Source: an uncultured Fusobacterium sp. | GTDB taxonomy: Bacteria; Fusobacteriota; Fusobacteriia; Fusobacteriales; Fusobacteriaceae | Reading direction: 5' to 3' | NCBI RefSeq assembly: GCF_905200055.1 | Contig: NZ_CAJKIS010000005.1 | Coordinates: 20,397 to 84,396 of the forward strand | Length of the DNA stretch: 64,000 bases | Shown: positions 35,040-42,819 of the stretch, in pieces | How positions within the stretch are numbered: the first letter of the stretch is position 1 | How the letters are laid out: every line of letters begins with the position of its first letter | Program-made: the position numbers and the translations under genes | The notes under the pieces: model-generated | The model's input: only the letters and a program-made list of their open reading frames with translations | Databases searched by the model: none | What the model was told of the DNA's origin: nothing

Positions 35040-35468
35040 ATGACACCAATTATAGTAACAGGACATGGGGAGTTTGCTTCAGCTCTTGAAAAAACTATGG
35101 AGTATGTTGTTGGCCCTCAAGAAGATATTTATTTTATAAATTTTAATAACGGAATGGGAAATGGGGAACTTGAAGAGAAACTAAGAAAAGTTGTTTCAGA
35201 AACAGGAAGTGACGAAATAATATTCTTAGCTGACATAGTTGGAGGAACTCCCTTTTCTACAGCTGTTTTAATTTCTCAAGATATACCAAAAAGCAAAGTA
35301 TTTGGTGGATGTAATATGCCTATGCTATTTGCTGCTCTTGAAATGAGAGAAGAAGGAACTCTTGAGGAGATAGCAGAAAATATATTAGCAGATGCAAAAG
35401 CTAATATAGCTCTTTTTGAAAATACAATAGCTATCTGTGAAATTGATGATTTTGAAGATGGTATTTAA
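35040..35468 (+). CDS. PTS system mannose-family IIA component
   Basis: 142 residues of the EIIA-Man fold. The phosphorylated histidine is H9 in IIVTGHGEFASAL; ADIVGGTPFSTAV near residue 64 is the usual second motif. It accepts phosphate from HPr. It is the last gene of the operon, and a terminator follows at once. There is no sugar-processing gene in the operon. Confidence 0.94.
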   Translation: MTPIIVTGHGEFASALEKTMEYVVGPQEDIYFINFNNGMGNGELEEKLRKVVSETGSDEIIFLADIVGGTPFSTAVLISQDIPKSKVFGGCNMPMLFAALEMREEGTLEEIAENILADAKANIALFENTIAICEIDDFEDGI

Positions 35469-35479
35469 ACTAAACAATA

Positions 35480-35514
35480 AAAGACCTGCACTTCATTTAG
35501 TAGTGCAGGTCTTT
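35480..35514. terminator. Bidirectional terminator between the PTS operon and kdsC
   Basis: A 13-bp stem, AAAGACCTGCACT (35480-35492) with AGTGCAGGTCTTT (35502-35514), flanked by T-rich sequence on both strands and lying between two convergent genes. Confidence 0.9.
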
Positions 35515-35519
35515 ATTTA

Positions 35520-36023
35520 TTATTTTTGATTTAAAAATCTATTTATTACATTTTCCCAAGTTCCATTTTCTTTCATTAGAAATTCAATGAATTCTCTTAC
35601 TGCTCCATCTCCACCATCTTTAGTAGAAATAAAATGAACTCTCTCTAAAACTTCAGCTGCACTATTTTTAGGAGCTGCTGCAATTTTTACCATTCTCATT
35701 ACACCAAGATCGTTGATGTCATCTCCCATATATGCTACTTCATCTAAAGTTATACCTAATTTAGTTATTAATTTCTCCATCTCTTGAACTTTATTTGATA
35801 TCCCTTGAGCTACCTCTTGGATTCCTAATTCGTCTGCTCTTCTTTGTACAATATTAGAAGATTTTCCAGTAATTATTGCAACTATTCCACCCTCTTTTAT
35901 CCATTGAGCTATTGCAAATCCATCTTTAACATCAAAAGCCTTTAAGTTGTTGTCTTTATCATCTGTATATATCTTTCCATTTGATAATGTTCCATCCACA
36001 TCTAAAGCTATTAATTTTATCAT
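35520..36023 (-). CDS. kdsC: KDO 8-phosphate phosphatase KdsC (HAD family)
   Basis: 167 residues, a C0-type HAD phosphatase without a cap domain. It removes phosphate from 3-deoxy-D-manno-octulosonate 8-phosphate for lipopolysaccharide. Motifs: ALDVDGTLSNG (nucleophile Asp near residue 8), IITGKSSNIV, the Lys in SNKVQEM and YMGDDINDLG. The length is that of KdsC rather than longer HADs. Presence indicates an LPS-bearing outer membrane. It stands alone between two terminators. Confidence 0.92.
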   Translation of the reverse strand: MIKLIALDVDGTLSNGKIYTDDKDNNLKAFDVKDGFAIAQWIKEGGIVAIITGKSSNIVQRRADELGIQEVAQGISNKVQEMEKLITKLGITLDEVAYMGDDINDLGVMRMVKIAAAPKNSAAEVLERVHFISTKDGGDGAVREFIEFLMKENGTWENVINRFLNQK

Positions 36024-36063
36024 CTTTCCTCATCTCCCTTTTAAATTTTTATATAAAGAAAAA

Positions 36064-36087
36064 AGGATATCCAATACAGGATATCCT
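36064..36087 (-). terminator. Terminator of rpsT
   Basis: AGGATATCC (36064-36072) and GGATATCCT (36079-36087) form a 9-bp stem; on the minus strand it is followed by TTTTTTC. It lies 18 bases after the S20 stop. Confidence 0.85.
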
Positions 36088-36105
36088 CTCACATACTAAG
36101 AAAAA

Positions 36106-36366
36106 TTATAGTGCGTTTACTTTAGCAGCTAATCTTGCTTTCTTTCTAGATGCTGTATTTTTCTTCATGATTCCTTTGCTTACTGCTTTATCTAATTCTT
36201 TGTAAGCTACTGATAGAGCTGCTTTTGCTGCTTCTACATCTTTAGTATCTACAGTTGTTAAAACTTTTTTAGTCATTGTTTTAACTCTAGATTTTACTGC
36301 TTGATTTCTTTCTCTGTTTCTTTCTGCTACTAAAACTCTCTTTTTAGCTGATCTTGAATGTGCCAA
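36106..36366 (-). CDS. rpsT: 30S ribosomal protein S20
   Basis: 86 residues starting at a TTG codon (complement of 36364-36366). The start is fixed by the family N-terminus, M-AHSRSAKKRVLVAE, and by GGAGG eight bases upstream; an ATG five codons earlier overlaps that ribosome site. S20 binds 16S rRNA early in 30S assembly. Many bacterial rpsT genes use weak starts (TTG/UUG) that allow autogenous control, and that may apply here. Monocistronic with its own promoter and terminator. Confidence 0.96.
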   Translation of the reverse strand: MAHSRSAKKRVLVAERNRERNQAVKSRVKTMTKKVLTTVDTKDVEAAKAALSVAYKELDKAVSKGIMKKNTASRKKARLAAKVNAL

Positions 36367-36415
36367 ATTAAAAACCTCCAATTATTTTCAAATAAATAAA
36401 TTATTTTTCCATAAA

Positions 36416-36444
36416 ATGATATCATAAATTAAACAAAATGTCAA
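36416..36444 (-). promoter_or_regulatory. Promoter of rpsT
   Basis: Minus strand TTGACA (36439-36444), 17-base spacer, TATCAT (36416-36421), about 50 bases before the TTG start. The -35 element is part of an inverted sequence TGTCAA-7-TTGACA (36439-36457). Confidence 0.75.
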
Positions 36445-36753
36445 CTTGTTATTGACAAGAAGTAATTTTAATTTGTTTAAGTTAAGCTACAAAAGAGACA
36501 CCTTTTCTTGTACAATGGACCATATTTATTCTATCATAATTTCCCAAAAATTAAAAGTATTTTTTATATAAATTTCTTTTAAATCTTTATTTGTTAGATT
36601 TCAATACATCTATATAATCTGGTGTAATAAATGAATTTTAGGTACTCATTTTTGGACTACTCAAACTCTAAAACAGCTAGTCATAGACATTTTATAGCAA
36701 TAATCAAGGGAGATAAAGTTCATTTTAAGGCAAAAATGGGTGTTTATTTTCCG

Positions 36754-36798
36754 TTCAGTAGTTTTAATTGAAAAAAGCAGATTTTTTTAACTACTGAA
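36754..36798. repeat. Inverted repeat left of the TGTAATCA cluster
   Basis: TTCAGTAGTT (36754-36763) and AACTACTGAA (36789-36798) form a perfect 10-bp inverted repeat around 25 bases. There is no T run of terminator type after the stem on the plus strand. It lies 43 bases left of the iteron-like cluster. Confidence 0.6.
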
Positions 36799-36840
36799 AT
36801 ACAGCCATTAATACCTTTAATTTTCACGTAAAAGAATAAA

Positions 36841-37187
36841 AAGTGTAATCAGATGTAATCATTTGTAATCAAAGTGTAATCATAAAAATTTATACTAAAA
36901 ATTAGAAATAACAATATAAAATAAAAGTGTAATCAAAAATGGGAGTAAGGGGACGTATATATATAGGTAATTTATAATATATTTGTATAAAAAAGTCTCC
37001 CTATATAAGATAGGTCTGTGTAAATTTGATTACACTTCACCCTAATTTCTATATATAACTATCTTAAATACATATAAAATTAAGTATAATTAATGATTAC
37101 ACTTAATTTTTAAAATATATATTAATAAATAGAAATAATAGTAATTAATAGATGTAATCAAAAGTTGGTTACATATTGATTACACTT
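36841..37187. repeat. Iteron-like cluster of nine TGTAATCA copies
   Basis: The core TGTAATCA, often extended to AAGTGTAATCA, occurs in direct orientation at 36841-36851, 36852-36861, 36862-36871, 36872-36882, 36925-36935 and 37151-37160, and inverted (TGATTACACTT) at 37027-37037, 37094-37104 and 37177-37187. The first four are back to back with a pitch of 10-11 bases, one helical turn. Between the two groups is a very AT-rich segment. The 36482-37440 region has no credible gene. The pattern resembles the iterons of a plasmid or phage origin, or a multi-site operator. Confidence 0.75.
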
Positions 37188-37445
37188 ACAAGATTAAAAC
37201 TATCTATAAAACTATATAAAAATAAAAACATAAAGAAAAATATTGAAAAAAAACTCTTTAGAACAGTAGTATTTTAGTAAAATAGACTAGTTGTCTAAGA
37301 GAAAAAAAGGAGCTTTTTACAACCTCTATAGCTATTTTAAGTGGGGTGAGTGACAGTAAAAAAGAGCTAAAGTACTTAAAAATATATAAAAAATCACATT
37401 TAATATGGCAAATTTATCTAAATATTCAATTAAAATATTATAAAA

Positions 37446-37475
37446 AGTAGCTCCAGTACTAGTACCAGAGCTACT
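37446..37475 (-). terminator. Terminator of carAB
   Basis: AGTAGCTC (37446-37453) pairs with GAGCTACT (37468-37475) and the interior GTACTAGTAC is itself palindromic. On the minus strand TTTTTATAAT follows. It lies 25 bases after the carB stop. Confidence 0.85.
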
Positions 37476-37500
37476 CAATTATAATTATTAATAATATTTA

Positions 37501-40500
37501 CTAAATTTTACTTACATCGAATACTTCAAGTTTATCTTCTTCAACATGTCTATCTTGCATTCTTAAAATTGCACTGATAGTGTCTAAAGCTGTTAAAACT
37601 TCAACTCCATATTCAATAGCAGTTCTTCTCATTTTAAATCCATCTCTTTGAGCGTCATTTGCTTTTGTAGGTGTATTGATTAGTAGATCAACTTCTCTAT
37701 TTTTCAATACATCAGAGATGTTAGGTGATGCTTCTCCCATTCTGTTTACTATTTTAGCTTCAACACCATTGTCAGCTAGGAATTTTTGAGTTCCTTTAGT
37801 TGCATAAAGGATAGATCCATGTTCAACAAGGCTCTTAGCTATTGGTAAGAATTCCTCTTTATCTTTATCTCTAATAGTAACAAGTATCTTTCTATCTTTG
37901 ATTAGGTGAACTCTCTTAGCTCCTAAAAGTCCTTTATAGATAGCTTCATCTACGTTGTTTCCAACTCCAAGAACTTCTCCTGTAGATCTCATTTCAGGTC
38001 CTAATGATACTTCAACACTTGAAAGTTTTTCAGTAGAGAATACTGGTACTTTTACAGCAACTACATTTGGTTTTTTATAGATTCCTGTTCCATAAGGCAT
38101 ATCTTTTAATTTTTCTCCAAGAGCCACTCTTGTAGCTATTTCAATTGCAGGTACTCCTGAAACTTTTGAAATATATGGAACTGTTCTTGAAGATCTTGGG
38201 TTAACTTCAATTACATATAATTTATGCTCATAAGCTATAAATTGAATGTTCATCATACCTTTAACTTCAAGAGCTTTAGCTATTTTCTTAGTAATTTCAA
38301 GAAGTTCTTCTTCTGTTCCTTCATATAGATTTTGTTGTGGATAGATAGTTATTGAGTCTCCAGAGTGAACTCCTGCTCTTTCTAAGTGTTCCATAACTCC
38401 AGGGATTAATACATCTTCTCCATCACAGATAGCATCTACTTCAAGTTCAATACCGTTTAGATATTTATCTATTAATACTGGGTTTGAAGGGTCTCTATCA
38501 AATGATGCTTCTAGATATTTAACTAGGTTATATTCATCGTGACAAATTTCCATTCCTTGTCCTCCAAGTACATATGAAGGTCTTACAAGTACTGGGTATT
38601 TAATTTCATTTGCTATTGAGATTCCGTGGTTTACATCCCATACTGCTCTTCCTTTTGGTCTAGCAATATCAAGTTCTTCCATCATCTCTTCAAATCTTTC
38701 TCTATCTTCTGCTTCGTCAATTTTGTCTGCACTTGTTCCAATTACTTTTATTCCTCTATCGCTTAGGTCATTTGCTAATTTAATAGCTGTTTGTCCTCCA
38801 AATTGAAGAATAACTCCTTCTGGTTTTTCTTTTTCAAGAATATTCATAATATCTTCTGTTACAAGTGGTTCAAAGTATAGTTTATCAGCAGTTGAGAAGT
38901 CTGTTGATACAGTTTCTGGGTTGTTGTTGATAATTATACTTTCAATTCCAAGTTTTTTAAGTGTTTTAACTGCATGTACTGTACAGTAGTCAAATTCTAT
39001 TCCTTGTCCAATTCTGATTGGTCCTGAACCTATAACAACTATTTTTCTTCTATCTGATACTGTTGCATCATCATATTGATCATAAGTTGAGTAGTAGTAT
39101 GAAGATGTAGCTTTAAACTCTCCAGCACAAGTGTCAACCATTTTGTAAACTGGTGTTATATGATAAGCTTTTCTCTTAGTGTAGATGTCATCTTCACTGA
39201 TTCCCATAAGATCTGCTATTCCTTTATCTGAGAATCCTTTATTTTTTAATTTTCTTAAATAATCTGGATCTAATTCTTTGAATTTTAATCCTTTTAAAAT
39301 CTCTTCTTGTTTAACTATCCATTCGATTTTTTCCATGAAGAATTTATCTATTCCAGTTAATTTTTGAAGTTTTTCTTTTATATATCCTCTTCTTAACATT
39401 TCTGCAACAACGAAGATTCTTTCATCATCTGGTTTAACTACAGCAGCTTTTAATTGTTCCATAGTCATTTTCTTAGCTACTGGGTGTTCTAAACTATATC
39501 TTCCAATTTCAAGTGATCTGATTCCTTTTAAGAAAGCTGATTCAAATGTACTTCCGATAGCCATAACTTCTCCAGTTGCCATCATTTTTGTTCCTAGTGT
39601 TCTATTTGCTTTTTTGAACTTATCAAATGGCCACTTAGGAATTTTTACAACTATATAGTCAATAGTTGGATCAAAACAAGCATAAGTTGTTTGAGTAGCT
39701 TCGTTTACTATTTCATCAAGAGTATATCCCATAGCAAGTTTTGTAGATACTCTAGCTATTGGGTAACCAGTTGCTTTTGATGCAAGAGCTGATGATCTTG
39801 AAACTCTTGGGTTAATTTCTATAATTGCATATTCAAATGATTTTGGATGAAGAGCAAATTGAACATTACATCCTCCAATAACTCCAACTTCATTTACTAT
39901 TTTAACTGCTGATGCTCTAAGCATTGCACACTCTTTAGCTGAAAGTGTTTGAGTTGGTGCAACAACTATTGAGTCTCCAGTATGGATTCCAACTGGGTCA
40001 ACGTTTTCCATGTTACATACAACTATTGTATTTCCATTTTTATCTCTGATTACTTCATATTCAATCTCTTTCCATCCATAGATTGATTTTTCAAGAAGTA
40101 CTTGTCCTACCATTGAAAGAGCAAGTCCTTTTACTAATATATCTTCTAGTTCTTTAGGGTTGTTAGCAATTCCCCCTCCAGTTCCTCCAAGAGTATATGC
40201 AGGTCTTACAACGATTGGGTATCCAATCTCTCTTGCAACTTCGAATCCTTCTTCAAGAGTTTCAACTATTTTACTTTGAATAATAGGTTCTCCTAATTTA
40301 TTCATTGTTTCTCTGAATATTTCTCTGTCTTCTCCCTTTTTAATAGATTCAACAGAAGTTCCAATTACTCTTACTCCATATTTTTCAAGGATACCTTTTT
40401 CTGAAAGCTCAACTACCATGTTAAGTCCAGTTTGTCCTCCCATTCCTGCAATAATAGAGTCTGGTCTTTCTTTAGATATTACTTTTTCAACAAATTCTAT

Positions 40501-40707
40501 AGTGATTGGTTCAATATATATTCTATCAGCAACTGCTTTATCTGTCATAATTGTAGCAGGGTTTGAGTTGATAAGTACAACTTCAATTCCCTCTTTTTTT
40601 AGAGTTTCACAAGCTTGAGTTCCTGAATAGTCAAATTCAGCAGCTTGTCCTATTATAATTGGTCCTGAACCTATTACAAGTGTTTTCTTTATAGATTTAT
40701 CTAACAT
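37501..40707 (-). CDS. carB: Carbamoyl-phosphate synthase large subunit CarB
   Basis: 1068 residues, full length. Two ATP-grasp halves are visible, each starting with a GSGPIxIGQ motif (residues 13-21 and about 557-565), each with a metal/ATP-binding EINPR or EVNPR motif, and a C-terminal MGS-like allosteric domain from about residue 930. It makes carbamoyl phosphate from bicarbonate, ammonia and two ATP. All core motifs are intact, in contrast to its partner CarA. It lies 55 bases after carA. Confidence 0.97.
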   Translation of the reverse strand: MLDKSIKKTLVIGSGPIIIGQAAEFDYSGTQACETLKKEGIEVVLINSNPATIMTDKAVADRIYIEPITIEFVEKVISKERPDSIIAGMGGQTGLNMVVELSEKGILEKYGVRVIGTSVESIKKGEDREIFRETMNKLGEPIIQSKIVETLEEGFEVAREIGYPIVVRPAYTLGGTGGGIANNPKELEDILVKGLALSMVGQVLLEKSIYGWKEIEYEVIRDKNGNTIVVCNMENVDPVGIHTGDSIVVAPTQTLSAKECAMLRASAVKIVNEVGVIGGCNVQFALHPKSFEYAIIEINPRVSRSSALASKATGYPIARVSTKLAMGYTLDEIVNEATQTTYACFDPTIDYIVVKIPKWPFDKFKKANRTLGTKMMATGEVMAIGSTFESAFLKGIRSLEIGRYSLEHPVAKKMTMEQLKAAVVKPDDERIFVVAEMLRRGYIKEKLQKLTGIDKFFMEKIEWIVKQEEILKGLKFKELDPDYLRKLKNKGFSDKGIADLMGISEDDIYTKRKAYHITPVYKMVDTCAGEFKATSSYYYSTYDQYDDATVSDRRKIVVIGSGPIRIGQGIEFDYCTVHAVKTLKKLGIESIIINNNPETVSTDFSTADKLYFEPLVTEDIMNILEKEKPEGVILQFGGQTAIKLANDLSDRGIKVIGTSADKIDEAEDRERFEEMMEELDIARPKGRAVWDVNHGISIANEIKYPVLVRPSYVLGGQGMEICHDEYNLVKYLEASFDRDPSNPVLIDKYLNGIELEVDAICDGEDVLIPGVMEHLERAGVHSGDSITIYPQQNLYEGTEEELLEITKKIAKALEVKGMMNIQFIAYEHKLYVIEVNPRSSRTVPYISKVSGVPAIEIATRVALGEKLKDMPYGTGIYKKPNVVAVKVPVFSTEKLSSVEVSLGPEMRSTGEVLGVGNNVDEAIYKGLLGAKRVHLIKDRKILVTIRDKDKEEFLPIAKSLVEHGSILYATKGTQKFLADNGVEAKIVNRMGEASPNISDVLKNREVDLLINTPTKANDAQRDGFKMRRTAIEYGVEVLTALDTISAILRMQDRHVEEDKLEVFDVSKI

Positions 40708-40762
40708 CTTTTTCTTTCCTCCTAATTATCTAAAAACTTTTAACCTTCAACTTCACAAAATA

Positions 40763-41812
40763 CTACGCTTTTTTCTCTATAGTCTTTAAAAAATCAGCAA
40801 ATAAGTTATTTGAATCTTCTGGATATGCTTCAGGTAAGAATTGTACTCCCATAGCTGAAAGTTCAACATTTCTAAATCCTTCTACAGTTTTATCATTTAA
40901 ATTTACATGAGTAGCTTCAGCATTTCCTAAAGCATCTATTGTATATCCATGATTTTGAGATGTTACATATATTCTGTTTCTTGCTATATCTTTAACTGGG
41001 TGGTTAGCTCCTCTATGTCCATTATTCATTTTAGCTATAGTTCCTCCAAGAGCAAGATTTAATACTTGTGCTCCTAAAGATACTCCAAATACTGGAAGTT
41101 TTCCTAATACTTCTTTCACTGTAGCTACAACTTCTGGTACATCTGCTGGATTTCCAGGTCCACTTGATAAGAATAATGCATCTATATTGTGTTTTTTCAT
41201 TTCTTCAAATGTTGTATTGTATGGGAATACTGAAACTGCAAATCCCATTTTAGAAAGAGAATCTATAGTACTTCTTTTAACTCCTAGATCTAGAACTCCT
41301 ATTCTAAGTCCATTTCCTCCAACTTCAATTATCTCTTTTCTACTTACTTCAGCAACTGCATTTTCATATGAGAAATTATCAAACTTTTCTTTTAATTCTT
41401 TGTGTGTAAGATCATCAGTTGTAATAATAGCTTTCATAGATCCATTGTCTCTTATTATTTTAGCTATCTCTCTTGTATCTACTCCTTTAAATCCTACTAC
41501 ATTATATTGTCTTAAGAATCCGTCTAATGTCATTTCACATCTAAAGTTGTTAGGTAATTTTGCATCTTCTTTAATAACAAATCCTTTTAAATGAATCTTA
41601 TCTGATTCCATATCATCTAAGTTGATTCCGTAGTTTCCTACCATTGGATATGTCATAACTACTATCTTTCCATAAAGTGATGGATCAGTAAGAGTTTCTT
41701 GATACCCTACCATTCCAGTAGTAAAAACTATTTCTCCAGTAGTTTCACCTAAATGTCCAAAGATTTTTCCATCAAAGCTCATGCCATTTTCAAGAATAAG
41801 TTTACCTTTCAT
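40763..41812 (-). CDS. carA: Carbamoyl-phosphate synthase small subunit CarA with a lost glutaminase site
   Basis: 349 residues. The N-terminal CPSase domain is normal (GEIVFTTGMVGYQETLTDPS). The C-terminal class I amidotransferase domain keeps its shape (FLSSGPGNPADV, SQNHGY) but not its chemistry. The nucleophile motif usually GxCLGHQ reads GVSLGAQ: Ser at 245 (codon 41078-41080) and Ala at 248. The catalytic histidine of the usual HPE motif is Leu 326 in QFLPEA (codon 40835-40837); Glu 328 remains. The subunit should still assemble with CarB but not release ammonia from glutamine, so the enzyme is probably ammonia-dependent. Its expression is controlled by the attenuator upstream. Confidence 0.95.
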   Translation of the reverse strand: MKGKLILENGMSFDGKIFGHLGETTGEIVFTTGMVGYQETLTDPSLYGKIVVMTYPMVGNYGINLDDMESDKIHLKGFVIKEDAKLPNNFRCEMTLDGFLRQYNVVGFKGVDTREIAKIIRDNGSMKAIITTDDLTHKELKEKFDNFSYENAVAEVSRKEIIEVGGNGLRIGVLDLGVKRSTIDSLSKMGFAVSVFPYNTTFEEMKKHNIDALFLSSGPGNPADVPEVVATVKEVLGKLPVFGVSLGAQVLNLALGGTIAKMNNGHRGANHPVKDIARNRIYVTSQNHGYTIDALGNAEATHVNLNDKTVEGFRNVELSAMGVQFLPEAYPEDSNNLFADFLKTIEKKA

Positions 41813-41821
41813 TTCCCCTCC

Positions 41822-41857
41822 TAAAAAAAAAGATACAACTACAAAAAGTTATATCTT
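41822..41857 (-). terminator. Attenuator terminator in the carAB leader
   Basis: On the minus strand AAGATATAACT (41847-41857) pairs with AGTTGTATCTT (41830-41840), 11 pairs with one G-U, loop of six, followed directly by eight T (41822-41829). The 5' arm contains the stop codon of the leader peptide, so a ribosome that has reached the end of the leader covers the arm and blocks the hairpin. It ends nine bases before the carA ATG. Confidence 0.88.
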
Positions 41858-41980
41858 AGAAAATTTAAAATATTTAAAATTATGAATAACAAATCTAAAA
41901 GAAAAATCAAAAAGAATAGCAAATAGTTTTAACTTAAATGTGTTATTATACTTTTTATTTGATAGTATAACCTCTGCCAT
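41849..41980 (-). CDS. Leader peptide of the carAB attenuator
   Basis: 43 codons from the ATG at 41980 (complement) with AGGAGGG seven bases upstream, ending at TAA inside the terminator stem. The peptide is mostly Phe, Lys, Ile and Asn (MAEVILSNKKYNNTFK at the start). The mRNA over codons 14-42 is dominated by U, with many TTT codons. This is the architecture of the E. coli pyrBI leader (PyrL, 44 residues): low UTP slows RNA polymerase in the U-rich tract, the ribosome catches up and prevents termination. The peptide itself is unlikely to have a function. Confidence 0.75.
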   Translation of the reverse strand: MAEVILSNKKYNNTFKLKLFAILFDFSFRFVIHNFKYFKFSKI

Positions 41981-42011
41981 ATAACATCCCTCCTGATTTT
42001 TACTAAAAAAT

Positions 42012-42040
42012 ATTATATCTTTTTTTCAAACCTTTGTCAA
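42012..42040 (-). promoter_or_regulatory. Consensus promoter of carAB
   Basis: Minus strand TTGACA (42035-42040), 17-base spacer and TATAAT (42012-42017), an exact consensus promoter. The start site would be near 42005, 25 bases before the leader-peptide ATG. Such strength fits a system where control is by attenuation rather than initiation. Confidence 0.88.
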
Positions 42041-42303
42041 GAAGTTTATTCTGTAAAATAACTAAAGCTATTTTTAATAAAAAACTTTTTTAAAGACAAT
42101 TTAATTTTTATTTTTACAATATTTACTTTTATTAATATAATATGTATCAGATTTAAACTTTTATTAGATTAAAATTTTTTTATTTTTTTCCTCTATTTAC
42201 AAAAAAATTAAATTAAGATTATATTTTCAAAAGACTGCTTAAATCAAATTAATGTACTGCACCCAAAATCTTAGACAACTAAGATGGAGGGTGTAGTTTT
42301 TTT

Positions 42304-42819
42304 ATGGCTAAATTAACAAATGAACAACGAATTGAAATTTATGAAAGAAGATTAAAAGGAGAAACACTAAGCTCATTAGCTTTGGAATTTAATATAAATA
42401 TTAACAGGTTAAAATATTTAGTTAGACTTCTAAAAAAGCATGGATATAATATTCTTAGAACTGACAAAAATAGATACTATTCTAAAGAATTTAAAGAATT
42501 AATAATTAATAGAGTTTTAGTGAATAAAGAATCTATAGTATCAGTAGCGATTGATATTGGACTTAGTTCAGAAGGAATTTTAATAAATTGGATTAAAAAA
42601 TATAAAGAAAACTGCTATAATGTCATAGAAAATAAAAAAGGGAGAATACCAAAAACTATGACTAAAATAAAAAAATCTAAAAAAACATTGACTAAAGAAG
42701 ATAAAATTAAAGAATTAGAAAATAAAATTTTGTATTTAGAAGCTGAAAATGAATATTTAAAAAAGTTAAATGCTCTGGTTCAGGAAGAAGAATTAGCAAA
42801 GAGCAAAGAGTCAGAGTAA
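42304..42819 (+). CDS. IS3-family OrfA (helix-turn-helix protein)
   Basis: 171 residues with two helix-turn-helix units (about residues 5-45 and 60-100; e.g. IEIYERRLKGETLSSLALEF) and a C-terminal leucine-zipper-like coiled coil (KIKELENKILYLEAENEYLK). It binds the IS ends and limits transposition. Near its 3' end is the heptamer AAAAAAG (42759-42765), in phase as A-AAA-AAG, at which ribosomes can shift by -1 into orfB. The coiled coil just before the slip site is the IS150 arrangement. Confidence 0.92.
   Translation: MAKLTNEQRIEIYERRLKGETLSSLALEFNININRLKYLVRLLKKHGYNILRTDKNRYYSKEFKELIINRVLVNKESIVSVAIDIGLSSEGILINWIKKYKENCYNVIENKKGRIPKTMTKIKKSKKTLTKEDKIKELENKILYLEAENEYLKKLNALVQEEELAKSKESE

Noticed and set aside
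36841..37187. CRISPR array
   Set aside because: The repeated unit is 8-11 bases, occurs in both orientations and has irregular spacing without uniform spacers; there are no cas genes in the window.
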